A stretch of 64,000 nt of DNA from positions 43,287 through 107,286 of the forward strand of contig NZ_PYLP01000007.1 of NCBI RefSeq assembly GCF_003024675.1, given 5' to 3'. The translations under genes were made by a program, and so were the position numbers. Origin of the DNA: Faecalibacillus faecis. Lineage in GTDB: Bacteria > Bacillota_I > Bacilli_A > Erysipelotrichales > Coprobacillaceae. Numbering within the stretch: position 1 is the stretch's first letter; each line of letters starts with the position of its first letter. The notes beneath the pieces were generated by a model. It made no database searches. It was not told the origin of the DNA and saw only the letters and a list, made by a program, of their open reading frames with translations. Positions 63,869-64,000 of the stretch are shown here, in pieces.

Positions 63869-64000
63869 ATGTTTGTAAAAGTTGTAAAAAATAATAGAGG
63901 TCGTCCAAATACCTCTTTTATCTCAATTGTTGAATCTTATCGTGAAGATGGAAAGGTTAAACATCGTACAATCAGAAATCTTGGACTTTTTGATGACGAT
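63869..64000 (+). mobile_element. IS1634-family transposase, N-terminal part (cut by window edge)
   Basis: The frame starts at the ATG at 63869 with AGGATGGTG upstream and reads MFVKVVKNNRGRPNTSFISI, then VESYREDGKVKHRTIRNLGL. This is the conserved N-terminus of IS1634 (IS4-group DDE) transposases. The rest lies outside the window. The element interrupts an alpha/beta hydrolase gene just to the left. Confidence 0.85.

Overview
The window is an AT-rich (roughly 30% G+C by eye), densely coded stretch of a low-GC Bacillota chromosome, with most genes on the minus strand. Sporulation sigma factors (spoIIGA-sigE-sigG), a divIVA/sepF/ylmH cluster, T-box leaders, two GH1 phospho-glycosidases, a lactose/cellobiose-type PTS and Rpn-family nucleases suggest a spore-forming gut member of the Erysipelotrichales/Coprobacillaceae type. 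That placement is inferred from gene content, not from a marker search.

Layout. 1-2.8 kb: trpE and the start of trpG/pabA behind a tryptophan T-box, then proC. 2.9-8.1 kb: a cell-wall/division operon, murG-murB-ftsQ-ftsA-ftsZ. 8.2-13.9 kb: a two-component system and the cdaA-cdaR-glmM operon (c-di-AMP synthesis and its control, amino-sugar supply). 13.9-14.9 kb: a scar where two divergent genes have lost their 5' halves. 14.9-20.8 kb: typA, a HAD phosphatase, an Rpn-type nuclease, and an operon of a small Cys-rich protein, DUF3737 and a MalY-type C-S lyase facing a LysR gene. 22.1-26.1 kb: a frameshifted type IV pilin-like gene and a graveyard of mobile-element and diguanylate-cyclase relics around an intact GH1 gene. 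26.1-34.9 kb: malQ, ileS with an isoleucine T-box, divIVA, ylmH, sepF, ylmC, sigG, sigE, spoIIGA. 34.9-48.3 kb: a second GH1 gene, a broken Rpn gene, RNase H, a 3-hydroxyacyl-CoA dehydrogenase, a YhgE/Pip exporter-like protein with its Rrf2 regulator, a wall-anchored surface protein, a Cys-rich protein, a split chromate-type transporter with LysR, and rsmH.

48.4-57.3 kb is the most interesting part. It holds a PRD-type activator, an RDD protein, PTS IIA-IIB-IIC, a stand-alone GrdB-like domain, a glycosylasparaginase-type Ntn hydrolase, an M20 peptidase, CutC and a YitT membrane protein, all in one direction. Matching TTTCCTA palindromes sit exactly 32 nt upstream of a TATAAT box in front of both the activator and the PTS genes. 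I infer a PTS-fed route for glycosyl-amino acids, for example GlcNAc-asparagine from host N-glycoproteins.

57.3-61.8 kb: a K+ uptake operon (a 140-aa membrane protein, ktrB, ktrA, and a KdpD/KdpE-like sensor and regulator) whose promoter carries a 7-N4-7 direct repeat typical of OmpR/PhoB-family regulators. The window ends in a large membrane protein, the tail of an alpha/beta hydrolase cut by an IS1634-type element, and the start of that transposase.
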